Source: an uncultured bacterium
Lineage (GTDB): Bacteria > Planctomycetota > Planctomycetia > Gemmatales > HRBIN36
Reading direction: 5' to 3'
DNA length: 34,554 nucleotides
Assembly (NCBI GenBank): GCA_937858435.1
Contig: CALLZJ010000236.1
Span: 1-34,554, forward strand
Positions 1 to 8,512 of this stretch are shown one piece after another. The stretch's first letter is position 1, and each line of letters begins with the position of its first letter. A program made the position numbers and the translations under genes. The notes under the pieces are model-generated. The model had not been told where the DNA came from. It did not search any database and was given only the letters and a program-made list of their open reading frames with translations.

Positions 1-952
1 ACTCGGCCAGGGCCTGGGTGCTGACTTGGACATTGCCGAACAGACACAGTTGCGGCACCTCGGCGAGCGGCACGTCGCCGAGTCGTTCGTCCTTGCGTTC
101 GACCACCAGGCGATCGCCGGACTTGCCGACGCGGGCACCCTGTTCGAGGACATGGAGCGGTCGCGCATGCTCGTGGGGCACGAGCAGGAGCCGAGGCGAT
201 GCCGAACTCTCCGCCGCCTTGTGGGCCAGGAAGTTGGTCTCGTCGGGCAGGCAGATGCCGACGAGGGAGCAGCGTGGACACTTGGGACTGTCGACAAGAG
301 GCGGTGGAATCTGTCCCCCGGCGGCGACTTGGCGAAACTCCGCGGCCAGGCTCTTGGTGCGGGTGATCAACTCCTCGGTGAAGGGGATGACGACGCGGCG
401 GCGTGAGGCGGCATACCAGATTACGCCTTCCTGGCAGGTGAAGCCGGCAGCCCGGAGGAGCAATCCCTGGGCGCAGAGTTGCACGCGCTCCGGCTCCCAG
501 GCCCCCTCGGGCACGTTGGGCACCCTGCCCTTCTTGTAGTCGACTGGTGTGGCGCTGGCGCCCTCGAGTTCGACCACGTCCACGACGGCGACCAGTCCCA
601 GCTCGGCGTTCTCCAGACGCAGCGATCGGGCGTGCAGCACTACTTCTTCCACGGTATCGGCGGCGACGGGCCGCTGGTCCTTTTGGTCCACGTTGCGATG
701 GACGAATTCGCCCTGGGCGGTGTCGGGATTGTCGGCCCATTCGCCTTGGACCCATTCGAGGTATCCCAGCCGCGGGCAGTAGGTGAACTCGTTGAGCATG
801 CGGGCCGGGATGAGTTCGCCCTGCCCCGGCGGTTCGGCGACCTGGGGCAACGTCACCCGCGTAGGAGGTTCCGCAAGTGGAACGGCCGCCGAGGTGGCGG
901 ACGACGCGGCGAAGTGAGCATCGGCGACGGGGGCCAGGGAAGTCGGGACCAT
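1..952 (-). CDS. cas4-cas1: CRISPR-associated Cas4-Cas1 fusion (3' end outside window)
   Basis: Adaptation protein: a Cas4 nuclease fused to the Cas1 integrase, the arrangement known from type I-G systems, where Cas4 selects and trims PAM-bearing prespacers for Cas1-Cas2. Reading the minus strand from ATG at 952 gives 317 codons with no stop before the window edge. Cas4 spans about residues 48-260. It shows the first Fe-S Cys in TYCPRLGYLEW (C59), His85, Asp125, a VDYKKG motif (D138, K140), a QLCAQGLLLR helix and the CPRCSLVGIC cluster (C225, C228, C234). From about residue 265 the Cas1 N-terminal beta domain starts (LHVLEQGARVGKSGDRL). The Cas1 active site would lie beyond position 1. The ATG has no clear Shine-Dalgarno; in-frame TTG and CTG codons lie just upstream. 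A 108-nt gap separates it from csb2. Confidence 0.93.
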   Translation of the reverse strand, partial: MVPTSLAPVADAHFAASSATSAAVPLAEPPTRVTLPQVAEPPGQGELIPARMLNEFTYCPRLGYLEWVQGEWADNPDTAQGEFVHRNVDQKDQRPVAADTVEEVVLHARSLRLENAELGLVAVVDVVELEGASATPVDYKKGRVPNVPEGAWEPERVQLCAQGLLLRAAGFTCQEGVIWYAASRRRVVIPFTEELITRTKSLAAEFRQVAAGGQIPPPLVDSPKCPRCSLVGICLPDETNFLAHKAAESSASPRLLLVPHEHARPLHVLEQGARVGKSGDRLVVERKDERLGDVPLAEVPQLCLFGNVQVSTQALAE

Positions 953-1007
953 AACACGCTCCAGCAAGAGGTGGAGCGTCCGTGCGTTGTGCGATCCTGG
1001 GAAGAGA

Positions 1008-1025
1008 GTGACAGTATGATGTCAC
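1008..1025. promoter_or_regulatory. Inverted repeat GTGAC-N8-GTCAC upstream of cas4-cas1
   Basis: A perfect 5-bp inverted repeat with an 8-nt spacer sits about 56 nt upstream of the cas4-cas1 start, inside the only gap of the cas operon. It could be an operator or part of a separate promoter for the adaptation gene. It is a single copy and short, so chance occurrence is possible. Confidence 0.25.
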
Positions 1026-1060
1026 AATCAGAGTCTAGGCCGTAGTCCGAGTCAAGCCCT

Positions 1061-2563
1061 CTAAGCCACCATCAGCCCGAAACCCCGGTAACGCAGCGCC
1101 CCGACGGCGATCGGGCCGGGAAGGGCGTGCGGGAAGCGCACCTGCACGTGATAGCGTGGGCCCTTCACCTTGGGTTGCTCCGGCAACTCGTAGCGGTCGG
1201 CGTGATCGACGCCGGGCAGGAAGCCGACCTTACGGAAGTCGATCTGCGTGGCCCGGAGCAGCTCGGGAGCGAAGCCAGCCTGGCGAAACGCTCTGGCGAT
1301 CAACTCGGCCGCCTTGTCGGGATCGCGGTCATCGTGGCCCGGCAGCACCACCGGTGTGACGGTCGACCAGGAGGTGGCCGGCTGCGTATACTGTCGCAAA
1401 ACCCAGTCCGATTTGGACAGGAGATTGAGCACGCCACGGATTTCGCCTTCCATGTCGACCAACTCAAAGCCCGCGAGCCGTTTGCGAGCGTAGTCGAGTT
1501 GCCGTTCGCAGCCAGGCGGGGCAACGAGCAGGACGCGACGGATGGCTCCGACATAATTTCCACGCTCGCCCCGCCGCTCGATGCTCGGCAACGGCAGAAA
1601 CATGAACCGCCGCTCGGCCCGTTGGCCCTTGATGGGTTTACTTTGCCCATCGTGGCCGTGAACGAAGGCCTCAACGGGATCCTGAGATTCAAAAGGCCAG
1701 CCATCACAGACCTGGCCGACGGCATGCCGCAGCCAAGCGGCGACGTCACGGACACGCCGAGGCGTGTCGAAGCTGCGGTTACCGACCAGCTCGGGCTTGA
1801 GGATTTGGAAGGCGGCGTAGGGACAGAGGTCGCTTTCCGTGGCCTTGCGGTAAGAAGTGACGCGGAAGGCAGAAAGTGGCGGAACGGGTAGGAACGACTC
1901 GTTGCCCCGTGCATCCCGCTGAAGTCGACTTAAAAAGGCCTGGTGCTTTGCCATTAAGTCAACAAGTGTGCCGTGCGTAGGAGTGCGAAGCTCTTCTCCT
2001 AATTCTTCTCCGGGAAGCCACCGATCTCCCGGGAGCCGTGCGGCCTCTTCTTTACTCAATAGGGCCGCATGCCCAACAACGTGGTCTATTCCCCAGCCCA
2101 GATGGGTGACGGCACGAGCCGCGGTCGGGAGGGTTTCTTTGTGCTGGTGGAATTCTGGATCGTCGTCCCGGATGGTGAACAGGTAATTGATCGCTTCCCC
2201 CTGTAAGTTTGCGGGCCAGACATCTTTCTCCGTTCGGAAGCTAGCGATGTCTTCGCTACCGCCACGACTCCAAGACTTGCCAACCTTGTCCCCCACGTTG
2301 TCGGGGACGTAATGACGCCTGCGCGTCGAGGCTGGGGTGGCTGGCGCCGCGATCACCTCGGGCGAAGGCTGGCGCTCAAGCCATTCCAAAGCCGGTACGG
2401 CATAGGCGAGGCGCATGCGTTCGTTCCAATAGCCGGCTGCGGCGGCGGCCAGGGCCTGAAAGAGCCGCAAGGGCGAGGGCGGCCACTCCGGCTCCCCGCG
2501 ATCGCCTCGCGCGTGGCTGTAGGGCTGAAGGAAGCGGATGGTAAAGCAGAGGCTACTCGGCAT
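1061..2563 (-). CDS. csb2: Type I-G Cas5-Cas6 fusion protein Csb2 (GSU0054 family)
   Basis: Cascade subunit of type I-G systems in which Cas5-like and Cas6-like RAMP parts are fused. It is expected to process pre-crRNA and hold the crRNA 5' handle. The protein is 500 aa from ATG 2563, starting MPSSLCFTIRFLQPYSHA. Family-like features are the N-terminal RAMP strand, a WPPSPLRLFQALAAAAA helix near residues 27-43, and a Gly-rich C-terminal strand (ALRYRGFGLMVA). The frame stays open upstream to 2626, but ATG 2563 is preferred because AAGGAGG lies 6 nt before it and the family starts with this strand. The gene overlaps the end of csb1 by 11 nt. I cannot assign the catalytic His of the Cas6 part with certainty. 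Confidence 0.92.
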   Translation of the reverse strand: MPSSLCFTIRFLQPYSHARGDRGEPEWPPSPLRLFQALAAAAAGYWNERMRLAYAVPALEWLERQPSPEVIAAPATPASTRRRHYVPDNVGDKVGKSWSRGGSEDIASFRTEKDVWPANLQGEAINYLFTIRDDDPEFHQHKETLPTAARAVTHLGWGIDHVVGHAALLSKEEAARLPGDRWLPGEELGEELRTPTHGTLVDLMAKHQAFLSRLQRDARGNESFLPVPPLSAFRVTSYRKATESDLCPYAAFQILKPELVGNRSFDTPRRVRDVAAWLRHAVGQVCDGWPFESQDPVEAFVHGHDGQSKPIKGQRAERRFMFLPLPSIERRGERGNYVGAIRRVLLVAPPGCERQLDYARKRLAGFELVDMEGEIRGVLNLLSKSDWVLRQYTQPATSWSTVTPVVLPGHDDRDPDKAAELIARAFRQAGFAPELLRATQIDFRKVGFLPGVDHADRYELPEQPKVKGPRYHVQVRFPHALPGPIAVGALRYRGFGLMVA

Positions 2564-3653
2564 TGGGCGCCTCCTTCTCCGCAGGCTTCTTGCCCTTCTT
2601 TCCCTTAGTCTTGGTGTCGCCCTCACCCTTCACATCGCGCACTGCCCGCTCCTTGTCGAATGGCACTGTCTCGCTCTTGCCGACACCGAAAGCCTTGGCG
2701 GCGGCCGTGGCAAACTGCAACGCATCGTTGTGTGTGAGTTTGATGGGCCTACGTTCGCCACTGGCATAGACTTCGACGAACTCGTTCTCCTGGATCCTTT
2801 CAGGATCGAGCACGAGTAGGCAGCCCTGGCGAAGGTAGCTCGATGGGCTGTGCGTGAAGGCGACCAGAGCGAGACCGAGGATGTAACGGCGCAGGGTTAT
2901 CGTCTTCTCCTGGTCCTTCGCCGCGTGAAGATGCCGGAGGGCGGCAAGTCCCAGAACCGCATCGCGACGTACGCCACCCGTCGCGATGACGCCACCGTGT
3001 GAGCCGGTCGCAGGTACATGGACGAAGCCACGCTCTGCATACGCGTCCTTGGTGGCCTTGTCGGTTGGCTCGTCGAGCAGCTTGTCGTTTACGTATTCAG
3101 TGGCGGGATTGAATTGAGCGGAACGCGTCAACTTCCGCACATTGAAGGCGCGAATCGTTGACGATACTAGCCGTGGCAGTTTGGCCTGAGTGTCGCGGGA
3201 ATCCCAAACGCCGAACACCAGCGACGTTGGCGCGATCTTGGCCAGGGCCGTTGCATCGCCCTTGAGCAGGCTCTTGAAGGCATCCTGAAGTTCTTGCTGT
3301 AGAGAGGAGCAGCGCACGATGGCGTCACCTGCGCGGTGCCCAGCTTCGAGAAGGTTGACTTCCTTCTCGCCAGCCTGAACGACTACTTGCGGGACCAAAT
3401 CCCTGTGCTTCTCGTCCGCGAAGAGTGGTTCGATGCGGTTCGCCTGGGCGCCCACGCTGTCGATTAGGCAGACGTTGGTGCCATTCGGATCGCCGTCAAT
3501 GTTGTACCCGCCGGGAAACCCGTCGCCAGCGGCGTAGGTCGCGGGAAAGAACACCCCATCCTTCCCCTCCACGGGCATGAGGTGCTCGCGGATGACGAGG
3601 GCCGCCGGGCCATCATCGGAGAGGTACTTGTCGAACTTGTTAAGGTCGCTCAT
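2553..3653 (-). CDS. csb1: Type I-G Cas7 backbone protein Csb1 (GSU0053 family)
   Basis: Backbone RAMP protein that polymerises along the crRNA in the type I-G effector complex. It is 366 aa. Family-like stretches are FFPATYAAGDGFPGGYNIDG near residues 36-55, CLIDSVGAQANRIEPLF near 62-78, and a central SLVFGVWDSRD followed by RLVSSTIRAFNVRKLTRS. The last 30 or so residues are a charged, low-complexity tail rich in Lys, Glu and Gly, probably disordered. Start ATG 3653 overlaps the stop of the upstream cas8 gene in an ATGA, with a GAGGTGA Shine-Dalgarno just before. Its end overlaps csb2, so the whole effector set is probably translated in a coupled way. Confidence 0.93.
   Translation of the reverse strand: MSDLNKFDKYLSDDGPAALVIREHLMPVEGKDGVFFPATYAAGDGFPGGYNIDGDPNGTNVCLIDSVGAQANRIEPLFADEKHRDLVPQVVVQAGEKEVNLLEAGHRAGDAIVRCSSLQQELQDAFKSLLKGDATALAKIAPTSLVFGVWDSRDTQAKLPRLVSSTIRAFNVRKLTRSAQFNPATEYVNDKLLDEPTDKATKDAYAERGFVHVPATGSHGGVIATGGVRRDAVLGLAALRHLHAAKDQEKTITLRRYILGLALVAFTHSPSSYLRQGCLLVLDPERIQENEFVEVYASGERRPIKLTHNDALQFATAAAKAFGVGKSETVPFDKERAVRDVKGEGDTKTKGKKGKKPAEKEAPNAE
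2570..2576 (-). promoter_or_regulatory. Ribosome binding site of csb2
   Basis: The minus-strand sequence AAGGAGG ends 6 nt before ATG 2563, inside the last codons of csb1. It is the strongest Shine-Dalgarno in the operon, and it fixes the csb2 start downstream of the longer open frame. Confidence 0.7.
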
Positions 3654-4453
3654 GCATCACCTCGGGCGGAAAGGGGAACAGCGGATCGGAAGGCCTTGTG
3701 TTTGCGTTGTCCGGTGCGGAACCAGTTCTCAAAGCGGAAGCCCAGTGATGTCGGGTCCGCGATATGGCCTGTCACTGCTGCGGGGAGCACCACTGGCGGT
3801 AGCGGCACCGTCCAAGTGAAGTAGTTGAAGACGCGCGGTTTGTCAGTTCGTGGCGGTAATGCTCGTTGCAGGCCGATCAAGCACATCAGTTCAACGGCAG
3901 GATGCGCGAGAGTCGTAAACTGCAGGTCGTTGGCCGAGAACCCCACGTCCCGAGAGTGTGCGTTGGGGCAACGACGCGCATCAAAGTAGTACGGTTCAAC
4001 CTTCTTGGACGGGTTCTCGGGGTCGTAGGCAATCAAGCCAACGTCGAAAAGACTCTCCGTCAAGCAGCGAGGCTCAACTAGGCTCTGCCTTAGCGCATCA
4101 GCAATGCGGAAACTCTCCATCGTACCAGCCCACGGCTTGAGTTCCTTGCCGCCAGCCACTTCATCTTGCCACCAGTCCAAGGTCAACGTGCGGAACGGCT
4201 GGCCAATCGAAATCCGCGTTGATGTCGCATTTTCACTATCAAGAGGCTCCATTTCTGCCTGGAGAAGTGACCTCACGAGAACCTCCAACGTCCCCCCGCA
4301 CTTCATCCGAAACTCCCGTCCGTCTTCCGCGAACCAGCCTTCCGCTCCCGGCCAGAGGCGGTCGGCAAGTTCCAACAGCCCGCAGCAGGCGAAAAACTGG
4401 CCGGGGTTGGTCGGGTCCACGTTCACCCGGATGCTCGGTTCAGGTAGGTTCAT
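3650..4453 (-). CDS. csb3: Type I-G Cas8-like protein (Csb3/GSU0052 family)
   Basis: Small large-subunit-type Cas8 of type I-G systems, 267 aa, found between cas3 and csb1 exactly as in the GSU0051-GSU0054 order. In the effector it is expected to recognise the PAM and contact the target. The N-terminus carries the family signature VDPTNPGQFFACCGLLELAD (residues 12-31), followed by a LTLDWWQDE segment near 90-98 and YYFDARRCPNAHSRDVGFS near 155-173. Both ends overlap neighbours by ATGA (4450-4453 with cas3, 3650-3653 with csb1). Assignment rests on recognised motifs plus conserved gene order. Its exact biochemical role is inferred from other type I systems. Confidence 0.88.
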   Translation of the reverse strand: MNLPEPSIRVNVDPTNPGQFFACCGLLELADRLWPGAEGWFAEDGREFRMKCGGTLEVLVRSLLQAEMEPLDSENATSTRISIGQPFRTLTLDWWQDEVAGGKELKPWAGTMESFRIADALRQSLVEPRCLTESLFDVGLIAYDPENPSKKVEPYYFDARRCPNAHSRDVGFSANDLQFTTLAHPAVELMCLIGLQRALPPRTDKPRVFNYFTWTVPLPPVVLPAAVTGHIADPTSLGFRFENWFRTGQRKHKAFRSAVPLSARGDA

Positions 4454-6939
4454 GCGTCACCCTCCGTCAGGTACTGCGAAGGCGCAGCGCTGGCGGCCCA
4501 GTCGGCGGCCCGCAGCAGCGACTCCAGATAGGCCAGCCCCCACCGGCCGTACTTCCGCTGGAGGCGGGCGAACCGCCGCGGCGTCTCGACAGCGAGGTGG
4601 TCGGCATCGGCCTGCGGCCGCTCCGGGTCGAATGCTTCTTCTTGCGAAAAGTGCGGCCGGCCTCGGCCATGATGGGCGGCGATCAGATGCAACACGAGGT
4701 CTTGCTGATCTTCACTGAGGTTCTTGAGTTCAGGTTGGGTCATCACGTCCAAGAGCGATCCAAATTCGTGGCGATAAGTCTCGTCCAAGCGGCCGCCACG
4801 CTTCCGGCCCGACTTGGCCAGCTTGACTTGCGGGTAATCTGAATTGCCGAGTACTCTTTGGAATGCCTTGCGATCCTTGCCGTGGTCGTGGAACTGGGCA
4901 GCCATGCGAAGCGCAACCTCTAGATCGTTGGAAAGCGACAAGTTGTCCAGGATGCGGTCACATGCGTTGACCACGTCGTTGACGTGAACGTCCCAAAGCA
5001 CCGGCAGCTTCGCAGACTTGTCGCCCTCGTTCCGCAGGGCGAACCACTCCCACATCTTCTCCTCGGCATCCTCGTCCGCACCGGGGAATGTGATCGTGAA
5101 GACCGAATGCAAGCCATCGGTCTTCTCATCGAACCGCTCATCGCCGCTCCACACCCGCGCCCGCTCGGCGGTGTCGGCCACGTCCAACTCCGGCCGGCCC
5201 TCGACCGTCCCGTTCAGCATTCCGCCTTCCAACCCGCCGGCCGACGGCGGGAGCAGTACCGTCATGCCCTCGATTCCATCCCTGTTGTCCTTTTCGGCGA
5301 GTTCCTTCAGCGTCGTCACTTCCACCTTGCCGTTGTCGTCAACGAACCAGACGGGAACGGTCGCGCCAGCCAAGCGCTTCGCCATCGCCTCGAACTGCTT
5401 GAACGCCCGATAGCTCGGCTCCTTTAGCAACTCATGTGGCTTGAGCGGGTAAGCTTCGAGCAATTCCATCGGTTTGTATTTGTCCAACAGGTCGCCGGTG
5501 ATCTTCTCCACCTCTTCCCGCCAGGCGACCTGCGTTTCCGGTGGTTGCCATTCCGCAATGCCGTGAAGGTACGGTTCGACCGGTGGGCGGCCTGGCAGTT
5601 TGCCCTTGATGCTGGTGAGCGCCCAGGCGTCGAACAGGATGTCAGTGGCCGGCAAGATGGTCGGCGTCGGGGCGAAGGCTGCTTGGCGGGCGACGGGATC
5701 GAGATTGCCGAGCGCTGTCGGGCTGCCGTTGCCCTCCAGTTGTTGAAGCAATGGGAGCGTGCGCTCCAAACGTTCTTGGTAGGCAGCGTCCTTGTGCTCC
5801 GTCGAGCAGATGACGTAGATCTCGCTGTCGTTCCGAAGGCCAAAGCGATTCACCCGGCCGAACCGCTGGGCCATACTGTCGAGCGTGGAAAGATCGCAGA
5901 CGAGGTGGTCCGCTGAGATGTTCACACCAACCTCGCCGGCGGCGGTGCAGACGAGGTAGGTCGTCGCTTCGTCGGACTGCCCGCCGGGCAGAAACCGCTT
6001 GAAAAGCGCCTGCTCGGTTAGTTCATCCCGCTCCTTGCCCCGCATCGTGCCGGTGAGGGTGACGACGCGATCCTTCGGCAGCTTGCCTGCGATCTTGAGC
6101 ACGTCATCGACCGTGCGAGCGAATACCAGCACGGCCCGGTTCCTATTGGCCAGCTCGAGAGCCTTGGCCGCGAGCTGGTCGGCCAACTTCTTCGCATCCT
6201 GCGTTAGCTCCAGGTGAAGCTTTTTCCTCGCCGCGACCCGCTCCTTCACGACGGTGTTCTTGTGGTCTTCGTCGGACAAGCCGAACGGCGTTACCTTACC
6301 CCGGCTGGTGGCGGTCAGTTCCATCACCCGCAGCGGTTTGAAGTCCTTGCAGCGGTCTTGCTCGTCGCGGATGGCTTCGATGAGTGTCTGGAACGCCGGT
6401 TCGAGGTGCGCCTCGTCGTGGACGAGCAGCGCGTCCTGGCCGAGGAAGCCGGCGTGCAGCGGCTTCGCCCTGAAGCCAACGCCATAGCCGCTGAACAACA
6501 GCCGCGAACCGATCATGTCCACCGTGCCGCAGATGACCGCTGGACGGGACGGGTCGGCGGACCACTCGCGGTTGTCGGCGAACTGGCCGCGCAGGGTGCT
6601 CAGTGCCAGGCCTCGGCCACCGAGCCAGTTTCGCAAAGACTCTAATTCAGGTGTTGTTTCAATGGCTTCCCGATACTTCTTCACTTCCTCTGTCGTCTGA
6701 TCGACCACCGTACGCCGATTGACGACGTAGACCAGTCGCTTCGGCAGCTTGTTCTGGGTGTTCGCCAGGGCGATCAGCCAAACGGCAATGACGGACGTCT
6801 TCCCCAGCCCCGTCGGCAGATTGCAGCAGGCCACCTTCTCCCATTCCCCCGCCAGAAGATGCTCGTACATCTTCTCCTGCCAGGGAAACGGCGCATGGCC
6901 CGTCAGATGCTCGAAAGTGCTCCCGAACGCTGCGTTCAT
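4450..6939 (-). CDS. cas3: Type I-G Cas3 helicase-nuclease with C-terminal HD domain (GSU0051 family)
   Basis: Effector nuclease-helicase recruited by the crRNA complex to unwind and degrade target DNA. Translated from ATG 6939 it is 829 aa. SF2 helicase motifs come first: Walker A LPTGLGKT (residues 41-48), motif II HDEAH (174-178), motif III ELTATSRG, and motif VI MAQRFGRVNRFG. The HD nuclease follows at the C-terminus with FHDHGKDRKAF (HD at about 684-685) and HLIAAHHGRG downstream. Helicase-then-HD is the reverse of most type I Cas3 proteins and fits the type I-G family. The open frame extends to a TTG at 6969, but ATG 6939 has GAGG about 8 nt upstream and starts just before the conserved FPWQEKMYEHL segment. 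It is the first gene of the operon, transcribed away from the RHS array. Confidence 0.95.
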   Translation of the reverse strand: MNAAFGSTFEHLTGHAPFPWQEKMYEHLLAGEWEKVACCNLPTGLGKTSVIAVWLIALANTQNKLPKRLVYVVNRRTVVDQTTEEVKKYREAIETTPELESLRNWLGGRGLALSTLRGQFADNREWSADPSRPAVICGTVDMIGSRLLFSGYGVGFRAKPLHAGFLGQDALLVHDEAHLEPAFQTLIEAIRDEQDRCKDFKPLRVMELTATSRGKVTPFGLSDEDHKNTVVKERVAARKKLHLELTQDAKKLADQLAAKALELANRNRAVLVFARTVDDVLKIAGKLPKDRVVTLTGTMRGKERDELTEQALFKRFLPGGQSDEATTYLVCTAAGEVGVNISADHLVCDLSTLDSMAQRFGRVNRFGLRNDSEIYVICSTEHKDAAYQERLERTLPLLQQLEGNGSPTALGNLDPVARQAAFAPTPTILPATDILFDAWALTSIKGKLPGRPPVEPYLHGIAEWQPPETQVAWREEVEKITGDLLDKYKPMELLEAYPLKPHELLKEPSYRAFKQFEAMAKRLAGATVPVWFVDDNGKVEVTTLKELAEKDNRDGIEGMTVLLPPSAGGLEGGMLNGTVEGRPELDVADTAERARVWSGDERFDEKTDGLHSVFTITFPGADEDAEEKMWEWFALRNEGDKSAKLPVLWDVHVNDVVNACDRILDNLSLSNDLEVALRMAAQFHDHGKDRKAFQRVLGNSDYPQVKLAKSGRKRGGRLDETYRHEFGSLLDVMTQPELKNLSEDQQDLVLHLIAAHHGRGRPHFSQEEAFDPERPQADADHLAVETPRRFARLQRKYGRWGLAYLESLLRAADWAASAAPSQYLTEGDA

Positions 6940-7054
6940 GGCCGACCTCGCCAAGAGGACAATCGTCAAGAGTGTACGTCCGCATCCTGGTGCGGTCTAG
7001 GAAAATCGCCATCCAATTCGAAAGGGCTTGGTTGCGTGACACAACTCGCCGACG

Positions 7055-8503
7055 ATGACGCTGGGCAGCGGCGTCGACGGGGCGGTGCGGCGGATCGAGA
7101 CGGCCTACGATACGGCCGGCCGGGCGTTCCGCTTCACGAGCTACGACGCCGCCTCGGCAGGAAATATTGTGAACGAAGTGGAACGGAGCTATAATGGCCT
7201 GGGTCAGTTGATCACCGAATGGCAGGCCCACGGGGGCGCTGTGAATACGAGCACGGCACCCAAGGCGCGGAGTTCAGGCCTAGGCATCCAGAGGCCCCGG
7301 ATGGCTGATGCTGCCTGGCCCGTCGACCGTCCACGCCGACTCATCCGCCGCCCTTCCTGGCGCAGCAGGCGGATCAAACAAGGCGGCACGGCGCTGTACT
7401 ACTCGGCCGACTGGCAAGTGCTGGAAGAGCGCGACGGCGGCGGCATCGCCCGTGTCTCTATGGTCTGGAGCCCGGTCTACATCGATGCGATGATCGCCCG
7501 GGACCGCGATGCGGATACTAACGGTTCGCTGGAAGAACGCCTCTACGTCGCCCATGATGCGAACTTCAATGTCAGTTCCATCATCAACACCAGCGGCTCG
7601 GCCCTCGAACGCTTCATCTTCGACCCCTACGGCTCGCCCACGTTCCTGAACGGCAGTTGGAGTGTGATTGGCTCTTCCGCCTATGCGTGGACGCACCTGC
7701 ACCAGGGTGGACGGCAGTCCTCCGCCAGTAGCCTGTATCACTTCCGCCACCGGGAGTTGTCCTCCACCCTCGGCCGGTGGAACCGGAATGATCCGATCCT
7801 CTTCCGCGGTGATGATACTAGTCTTCTGCGGTATGTGGGCTCGAGCCCCCTCAACCTCACTGATCCTTCTGGCACGCAGCCTCCGCGCAAAGTCATCTAT
7901 CCGGAACGTCCGCAGCGCGCAATTGCCGAGGGCGGCGACGAGCGCGGGTGGCGACTTGAAGGCCCAAGTGATTGCTTCTTCATGGGAAACGATTGTCCAG
8001 ATGATTGGTATGGAGACCACGATCCTAATAACCAACCAAAGCAACTTCCTGGTGGCGTTCCAAGCCTGTGCAGGGTCCATGGGATGAGAATCTGTCGAGG
8101 TAACGACGACAAGGTCATTAGGTATCGAACTGTCAAGGCTCTGTGTGATGCCTTTGAGGATTCACGCAGGGACTGGCGCGTATGTAGTCGGATTACGGTT
8201 TTTGGCCACGGATGTGGCGATGGAGTCGGGCTTGGCGAAGGCAACTTGGTTCCTGGCGCGATCGCTGCACACTGCGCCAGAGCGATTCGCTCCCTCCTTT
8301 CAGGAGGCGGCGTCTTTCGGATTTGCGGATGCCAGGATGCATCTAGTCGGCAACAAGTAGAAGAGGGTGTGGCCTCCTGGTGGAGAGCGATCGGCAGCAT
8401 TCCTGGCATCTCTGTCTGCATGTGTCTCGGCTTAGCCCAACCTCAGGAAGGCAAGGCATGCGTATGCCGGGGCGAGTGGATTTGTCATCCGGCGAAGAAG
8501 TGA
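7055..8503 (+). CDS. RHS orphan-tip cassette 1: RHS-core fragment with Cys-rich C-terminal toxin-like tip
   Basis: 482 aa from ATG 7055. Residues about 1-70 match the RHS/YD core piece called segment A here (VERSYNGLGQLITEWQAHGG). A basic linker at 71-108 replaces some 270 residues of core present in cassette 3. Segment B (LYYSADWQVLEERDGGG through GRWNRNDPI) runs to about 250, ending at the RHS hallmark DPSG (270-273). The tip, 274-482, is Cys-rich. It has a strand ending FGHG (His385), a strand ending RICGC (Cys426), then VCMC and the ending GEWICHP. It shares this pattern with tips 2 and 3. I infer a Cys-His enzyme of caspase/CHAT-like type; the family is not one I can name. No N-terminal RHS, PAAR or export signal is present, so it is an orphan tip, not a complete toxin. 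A partner gene follows after 9 nt. Confidence 0.8.
   Translation: MTLGSGVDGAVRRIETAYDTAGRAFRFTSYDAASAGNIVNEVERSYNGLGQLITEWQAHGGAVNTSTAPKARSSGLGIQRPRMADAAWPVDRPRRLIRRPSWRSRRIKQGGTALYYSADWQVLEERDGGGIARVSMVWSPVYIDAMIARDRDADTNGSLEERLYVAHDANFNVSSIINTSGSALERFIFDPYGSPTFLNGSWSVIGSSAYAWTHLHQGGRQSSASSLYHFRHRELSSTLGRWNRNDPILFRGDDTSLLRYVGSSPLNLTDPSGTQPPRKVIYPERPQRAIAEGGDERGWRLEGPSDCFFMGNDCPDDWYGDHDPNNQPKQLPGGVPSLCRVHGMRICRGNDDKVIRYRTVKALCDAFEDSRRDWRVCSRITVFGHGCGDGVGLGEGNLVPGAIAAHCARAIRSLLSGGGVFRICGCQDASSRQQVEEGVASWWRAIGSIPGISVCMCLGLAQPQEGKACVCRGEWICHPAKK
7169..7267 (+). repeat. RHS segment A repeat (first of six copies)
   Basis: A stretch of about 99 bp coding for VNEVERSYNGLGQLITEWQA and a following GGAVNTST recurs at 7169-7267, 9346-9444, 11264-11346 (partial), 13984-14082, 16175-16291 (with an 18-nt insertion) and 17733-17799 (partial). 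All are on the plus strand. Copies are highly similar at the DNA level and mark the left homology arm of each cassette. Confidence 0.85.
7379..7798 (+). repeat. RHS segment B repeat (first of five copies)
   Basis: A block of about 420 bp from QGGTALYYSADW to GRW..NDPI, just before the tip, recurs at 7379-7798, 9559-9978, 12163 to about 12540 (divergent end), 14194-14613 and 16444-16702 (5' part lost). It could act as the right homology arm for exchanging tips. The first, second and fourth copies are equally long without indels. Confidence 0.85.
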
Positions 8504-8512
8504 ACCAGCCAC

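Noticed and set aside
26-1045. Plus-strand open frames of up to 188 aa opposite cas4-cas1
   Set aside because: They lie antisense to a clear Cas4-Cas1 frame with motifs and are typical shadows of high-GC coding DNA.
6980-6995. Hairpin CCGCA-N6-TGCGG considered as a CRISPR repeat or leader element
   Set aside because: It is a single copy without spacers. No CRISPR array was found anywhere in the window.
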